Part shown: positions 58,615 to 64,000 of the stretch, piece by piece
How positions within the stretch are numbered: position 1 is the stretch's first letter
How the letters are laid out: every line of letters begins with the position of its first letter
NCBI GenBank assembly: GCA_036897525.1
Contig: JAYMTJ010000013.1
Span: 62,001-126,000, forward strand
Reading direction: 5' to 3'
DNA length: 64,000 nucleotides
From: Pelargonium x hortorum
Lineage: Eukaryota; Streptophyta; Magnoliopsida; Geraniales; Geraniaceae
The notes under the pieces: model-generated
What the model was told of the DNA's origin: nothing
Databases searched by the model: none
Seen by the model: the letters and a program-made list of their open reading frames with translations, nothing else
Translations under genes and position numbers: made by a program

Positions 58615-60200
58615 CTTCTTCTTGTTCAGCAGTCTTTACAGTATCCAGACCAGAATAGAGAAGCTTAAACAACCTAGGGAAGTGTAAAATGCGAATAAAT
58701 ACAGCTACTAAAATCTTGAGAATTATCAAACTATAATAATAGAATTAGAATAATAAGGACGGGAGTGGCTTCTAATGTGAGAGCTAATGTGTACCAAAGG
58801 GGTCACCGAAATACGGTTTCCCTGTAGCAAATAAGCAGTAGAAAACCTAGAAAATCTGTAAACCAAGTGGCTGTGTTTCTAGGAAAAGTACTATGAAAAG
58901 GATAACTTAACAATAAAGGAAGTCCGTCTAATACTCTATGTCTATCTCCTACTCAGACTCTTAAGAAAGAAGGTATAGCTGCAAATAGCTAAGTCATTAA
59001 GAAGAAAGTTATTAAGATTAAGAAAGCAAGTAAGTCAAGACCCATAGGAAAAGTAGGGCTCAAGAGTCTAGCACATAGATCCAGAGTCTCACTGTGAGGG
59101 AAGGTTTAAGTCTCAATAAGCAGGTATAGGTAGTAATAAATCCTTTAAGCAAGCCTGCCTATGAACTCTTAGGAAAATCAATACTCAACCTCGTTGAAAC
59201 CCTGTCCTTTGCAACTCTTGTCTTTGTGTTCTTGTTAGCAAGACATTAGCCGGTAAAGGTGTTAAAGAAGCTTGGGATTAGTCCTAAGTCTCTTTCTAAC
59301 TAGGAATTGTAACTCTTAGTGCTCTAGAATTGTAGCTCATGGAATAGGATAGCTAAGCCCAAAGGTATTGTTAGAGTCTCCCCCAGACCCTTAGTCTTTC
59401 TCAACGGTACTCTTTTTTGAGTGAGCTACAAGAATTTCCAAAGTCAGGACAATGAACTCAAGTTGAAATCAGTTTCTGGGTCTTAAGAGTTTCGTAAGTA
59501 TTACTATCAAAATAATCTATGGAATTAACCTCCTAACCAAGAAACTCCGTAAGATGGATTTACTCCAAATACTCCTAATACCCTTTAAATGATAAGAACA
59601 AAAGCACAGGAGGTATTGTCCTTAAGACATCTATATACTATCTGAGTAATATACTAATACCAATAGCTACAAAAAAGTAGTACTAGTACAACAGTGGCGA
59701 TACTATCAATAACCTTCTATAGGACTTAATCCAAATGCCTTGCCTTGAAAGCTGTCAGCTGAAATATAATAAATAGAAAACCTCTTCTTAAGGTAAATAT
59801 TGTACTGAGGAATCCTTCTTTATAAAGGATATTTTAACTATTTACACTATATAATGGAAACTCCCACCTTGACTTGAAAGCAACTCCTATATACACAGGC
59901 TAAGAAGGAACTTTAAGAAAGAGATACTATATTAACTGTCAGTAAACTTTGTAATCACACCCTAACCTAACCTGTATGTAATCTCTCATCTTAATCCTAG
60001 GAACTCTCCCTCCTTTGAATGCACCTGCCTACGGAAAGCCTCTCAATTCCCCCAGTCTCAGTTGTAGGAGAAGGTGGAACCCGGTGGTGCTAAAGTCAAG
60101 GAAGATAGCCAGCCAAAGAAGGTGTCTTATTGTAGCTAGTTGCTAGTCTAATAGTATTGTAATTAGAAGTATATAAGATAGTTTAAGTATTCTATTCTTA
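58615..60200. other. Gene-free spacer around repeat copy C
   Basis: Mixed composition, purine-rich on the plus strand near 58.9-59.1 kb. Short stop-rich frames only. It contains the third copy of the dispersed repeat. Confidence 0.45.
59549..59625 (+). repeat. Three-copy dispersed repeat, copy C
   Basis: Shares with copy A (33117-33200) the left end GTAAGATGGAT-TACTC and the right end GATAAG-A-CAAAAGC-CAGGAGG-ATT. The middle is about 8 nt shorter. The three right-hand substitutions between A and C that fall in the shared codon frame keep an open reading (AGC/AAC, GCA/ACA, GGA/GGT). Confidence 0.6.
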
Positions 60201-60217
60201 TTAATGTATTCTGTTCT

Positions 60218-60236
60218 TTACTTTATAAGAAAGTAA
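60218..60236. repeat. 7-bp inverted repeat in very AT-rich DNA
   Basis: TTACTTT (60218-60224) and AAAGTAA (60230-60236) form an exact stem around a 5-nt loop. It lies in one of the most AT-rich stretches (60.15-60.30 kb). Confidence 0.3.
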
Positions 60237-60239
60237 TAA

Positions 60240-62205
60240 GAGTATTATATGTATAGGAATAGAGTATAAGATTGTGTATTAGTTGTTCTTGAATTGTATT
60301 ATACTTCTATAAGTCTAAGGTATTTTCCCTCTTCTTCTATGTCCTTATCGGTATAGAGGGCTAGGCCTTAGAAAATATTGAGTACCCCTTTCAAATTTTT
60401 TTAATAAAGCGCCTTAACGTTATACTATTACCCTCCGTTCACCTATAAACTTTTGCTTTTGTAGGAAAGTTCTTTAGGAAATAAAAAAAGAGTAGGTAGA
60501 TAGAGTCTTTTCCCGGTATTCGTTGATCAAGATGGAATGAAACTAAGTTAGGAAGCATGCCCCATAAGAATTCTTTCCGGGTTAGCGAGTTTCTTCTCTA
60601 CTCTAGGTAAGGGTTTTTTAGAACTCAAACTAGCTAAGGTTTCCTTTGATTGCTAAAGGGGGATTCAAACTAAAAGATTTAAGAGGTTCTATTTTGATAC
60701 AAAGTCATTTTTTTACTAAGAAGGTAACTCTGACTGAAGGAATTCCCTTTGAATATCCTTTTACAAAGAAGTTTTCATTTTACATGAAGTAAAACCTTGC
60801 ACTAAGTTTGTTTGTGTATTTGAACCTGCGACATTCCAGTATAAAGTTCCGCGCTCTACTACCCGCTAGATTAGAAATTATCTGTTCTTGTAACCATATT
60901 TGCACAGGATATAAATAGGTCAAACTTCTTTCTAATATATAAGTGATTTTTTGGATCCCTTATTTCTAAAGCGGCTGCTAAAGTTTTTTTGTAGAAAAGA
61001 TGTAAACAGAGGCCTGACTTGGGTTCTACTCAAATTGATTACAATGGCTTCGCCAAGAGAATCAAGGGAAAAACTCCCTTGACTTGTTCATTCGAAATAC
61101 ATTTTATTTATTTGCTTTATTTAAGTGCAAGAGACTCTTTCTGATATATAATGAGTAAATCAATCTACTTACTTCTTATTTGTTAGTACTTGTTTATTTT
61201 ATTGAGAGCTATTCTTGGCAGTACCCTAAGGGAGATACTAGAGAATAAGAATTAGAGAGAACCTATAGTATAGAAGAGAGGCTTCTTGTGTTTTAGCGCT
61301 AAGAGAGCTGAAGCTAGATAAGTTAAGAAAAGAAGTCACAAACAAGGCTTTTGACAAAAGGGATTCCGTTCCAGGATCTTATAAACAAAGCTAAGGGGTT
61401 GAGAATTTAGTACTAAATCTAGGCTATTGCTATATAGCTATCACATGGATTCTTAAGAGCTAGATAATATAGTGGACTAAATCCTAGAGTAAAGGAGACT
61501 CCTTTTAAAAGAACTCAAACAAATACAAATAAAGGATTCTCTGTCTTCAGTATCTTACACTTTCCACAGCTTCTTAGTCCTCTTTATTAGAGCTATTATA
61601 CCAGTCTTGGTAGGAGTAGGAGTCTTCTTATAACCAGTAATCCGTATCCTATGCTCCTACTTTGGGCTAACCTTTTCTTATTAATAGGTTTCTAATTAAG
61701 GTGTTATATGTTGTATTATCTTATATTATATAGATATAGAAAGAAGTACTTAATAGTATGTAATATAGTCTTTATAGTTTATGTCAGTTACACCTCTTGA
61801 TAGGATTTATCGACTTCAAAATGTAATAGTAATGGAACTCTTAAAATTCAGTGTAGTAGAGGTTATAGATAAAGTCCTTAGGAGTTTTTGGGATCTTGTA
61901 AGAGTTTTGAGTCTGATCTTATTATCTTATAAGAGTCCTGTTAGTATTAGTAGTCGAGATCGAATATGTTGCATTAGAGGCTTTTTGCTCGATAAATTGT
62001 CATTTTAGTTTTGCTGAATTAAGGAAATTAAGCCTTAAACTATCTAAAATCTAAGGAAAAGAAAGCATAAACTTATTGTTGTTTGCTTCTAGAGTTGTAA
62101 AAGTCTAAGGTATGCTCTTTATGAAGTAAGGCTTAAGACTAAAACTGGAAATCGGGTATTCATAGAGAGAACCCTGAAAATCTTAGGCAGTTCAGGGCTT
62201 TAACA
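60240..62205. other. AT-rich gene-free spacer
   Basis: No recognisable gene apart from the tRNA-like element at 60811-60872. The frame at 61781-62008 (plus, 75 codons) has hydrophobic stretches but no motif I know. Confidence 0.5.
60811..60872 (-). tRNA. Degenerate tRNA-like element (Lys-like loop)
   Basis: On the minus strand a D loop with GGGTAGTA and D-stem end GAGC (60853-60856) is followed, at exact tRNA spacing, by a 5-7-5 anticodon region (60835-60851), variable loop ATGTC, and GCAGG plus T loop TTCAAAT (60818-60829). The string GTCGCAGGTTCAAAT is a textbook tRNA T arm. The loop CTTTATA is one or two changes from the Lys loop CTTTTAA and as written would be TTA. The anticodon stem, T stem and acceptor no longer pair. 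A decayed tRNA-Lys-like gene is my best reading. Confidence 0.35.
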
Positions 62206-62210
62206 AATAA

Positions 62211-62265
62211 GGAGAGATAGCTCAGTCTTAGAAGTGTTAGCTTGGCTATAATTCGAGATATAACG
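62211..62265 (+). other. tRNA 5'-half-like fragment
   Basis: GGAGAGATAGCTCAGTCTTA starts like a tRNA acceptor and D arm (GGAGAGA, TAGCTCAGT). About 30 nt later comes ATTCGAGATA, similar to a T loop but too close for a full tRNA. The pieces do not fold together. Confidence 0.18.
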
Positions 62266-62269
62266 TTTA

Positions 62270-63340
62270 TAACTAAAAGGGGTCAAAATATCTGAAGGAC
62301 ATATCCAAGTATTGCTCAGACTTTGCCCGACTCCAAACTGGTGATAAAAGGAAAACCCTAATTAACTTAACTAGGAAGTGTAATATTTCATTCAAAAAGG
62401 GTACCTTTCTTCCAGAATTTCTTGATGTAGCTATTAAGTATTGGTTTTGAGTAAGGCTTTTCTGTTCCTTTACCTCTACAACAGTATCCAATCCCAGTAA
62501 AGACAAGGAATTTTAAGGCGGAGGTCTATAATTCTAAAGTTGGGTAGAGTTTCTTGGTAAAATGTACAACTCCTTAAAACGTATCTGAACTGGCTAGCAA
62601 GAATTTATCTAAACTTCGGGGTTCTTTGCTTTAGTTTGTATTCATCATAATTAATCTATAGTCTTTCTGGAAAGTGTTTCCTATACTATAAGTTCCGTAC
62701 TAATGGGATTTTTTTCTGTTTCGGCGTGTTCCTTAAGGGGTTTTAGGTAGGAATGTACAAGGATACTAAGATTTTCAAGCTAAACTAGTTTTCAGAAACA
62801 AATTAATAAGAAGAGTACAAGAGTACTTGTAGCCTAAACAGGAACTAATTCGAAATTAGTACGACAAGAAAAAAAAGAGCTCAAAAGCAATGGTTCAGAA
62901 CTGGTGGATTGTTAGCTGGTTAGTTAGTAAGAATTAGGTCCCCAGTATTGAGAATTGAGAGTTGGTAAGCACCCTCTTAAAGAAAAGAGTGTAAAGTTAC
63001 TGACTTTAATAGTTATGGAAATGTGTTCGTTATTAGACTGACTAAAAGCTAAAAGAAACAAACTCTAGATTCTTAGATAGTCATTTGTTTGTGTTGGGAA
63101 TTAGTACACAGCCATAGCATAAAAATATGTCCTTGGTAAAGCAATGCAATATCGTTTTTCTCTGGAGAACCTGACAAGCAAAGTGTAATGGACAGTAGAG
63201 GAGGGGTACTGATTCTATACTACAACAGAACTGCTAAATAGAAACAACTAGAACCGATGGACATTACCGCTGACATATCTCCCTAAGAGCTTTGCCAACT
63301 CTTAAGAATTAGATGAAAGAAGTCTAACACACAGAAGAAT
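62270..63340. other. Gene-free spacer
   Basis: The frame at 62273-62506 (minus, 77 codons) is unrecognised. At 62974-62989 a CTCTT/AAGAG hairpin with a 6-nt loop follows GTTGGTAAGCACC, a loosely tRNA-like order, but no other arms are seen. Confidence 0.45.
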
Positions 63341-63347
63341 GAGAACT

Positions 63348-63390
63348 CTACTTGAACCTACGACCGAAAATACAATTCATAAACATAAAA
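63348..63390 (-). other. T-arm-like fragment, near copy of 31240-31257
   Basis: CTACTTGAACCTACGACC (63348-63365) differs at one base of 18 from 31240-31257, which is the T-arm side of the tRNA-like element there. Beyond this word the two loci do not align. A GTTCTAAC word lies further on, at 8 nt more than the canonical tRNA spacing. Confidence 0.25.
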
Positions 63391-63399
63391 GTGTTCTAA

Positions 63400-64000
63400 C
63401 ATTACAAAAGAGATCGAAAAGACGATTAGAACCCATTAAAACATGTACAATTTCTATGAACTACTACCAAAGTTCATGGAACTCTGGGCTCTCTAGAATC
63501 GGATTTATCAGAATACTTTCTCCCCAAAAACCCTAGCTATATTCTGTATCCTACTCTCAAGTCCCTAAACAACTTGTAAAAGGACGCCTTAGGGGTCTAG
63601 CTTAGACTAGAATCCAGAGCTCTCTAAAAAGACCGCGTGTAATTGAACTCACTTTTATTTTATTTATTCTATTTATATAGAATTTTTTTCGGCAATAGTT
63701 AAGACAACAAACACTAACCGGAAACTTATAATTACAAAGCAGAAGGATCTAATGGGTTAATTGTAATTAGACGGATAACTATACCCTTTCTAGGATATCC
63801 TATATTCAACTGTAACTGTATGGGAAAGAGATTTAGTTTCAAATGGGTGTACTCTAAGGTCTAACTTTTCACGAGAAGTAAAAGCAATCTAGATTTATTA
63901 AACAACTACATTTGCAAGCTGTTGTCATATCCGTTTACCTAGATAGAAAACTCCTCGCACACGGGTATAATATAAATGTTGGGGCTAAGGCGTAAACCCA
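63400..64000. other. Gene-free spacer to window end
   Basis: Only the frame at 63339-63536 (65 codons) reaches into this part, and it is unrecognised. No RNA gene, repeat or regulatory site is visible. Confidence 0.5.

Overview
This 64 kb window contains no gene that I can name with confidence. It is AT-rich: lines counted by hand run from about 23% to 50% G+C, and I judge roughly 35-37% overall. Stops are dense in all six frames. The longest reading frame is 124 codons, about what chance allows at this composition, and none of the longer frames resembles a protein family I know. I see no rRNA gene, no intact tRNA gene, no transposase, no CRISPR array and no origin.

The short-word style (runs such as CTTACTT, GAAAG/CTTTC, CTTGCTTGC) and scattered decayed tRNA-like words suggest organelle DNA. 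My best guess is the gene-poor spacer of an expanded mitochondrial genome of plant or algal type. The base composition is lower in G+C than usual for seed-plant mitochondria. Dinoflagellate-type mitochondrial DNA, a giant algal plastid, or a sequence that is not a natural genome cannot be excluded.

Layout. 1-20.3 kb: plain AT-rich spacer with a few tRNA-like fragments (2.2 kb and 8.6 kb on the minus strand) and weak hairpins. 20.3-21.4 kb: a more GC-balanced patch. 21.4-33.1 kb: spacer with tRNA-like remnants at 24.2 and 31.2 kb, the first copy of a three-copy dispersed repeat at 27.4 kb, one member of a second repeat pair at 27.6-27.75 kb, and a perfect 22-nt palindrome at 30.9 kb. 33.1-38.4 kb: a second copy of the three-copy repeat, then a cluster of diverged repeat modules. 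38.4-40.2 kb: the most GC-rich patch. 40.9-42.1 kb: four tRNA-like remnants close together. 42-49 kb: spacer, with the second member of the repeat pair at 43.6-43.8 kb. 49.0-49.7 kb: a GC-balanced patch sharing a diverged repeat with 21.07 kb. 49.7-64 kb: spacer with tRNA-like remnants at 50.4, 51.3, 60.8, 62.2 and 63.35 kb, a 2 x 17 bp tandem repeat at 58.6 kb and the third copy of the dispersed repeat at 59.6 kb.

The signal most likely to be biological is the set of tRNA-like pieces, several of which keep canonical internal spacing (27 nt between the T-loop and D-stem landmarks) although most of their stems no longer pair, together with the diverged repeat families. No set of genes working together can be described here.
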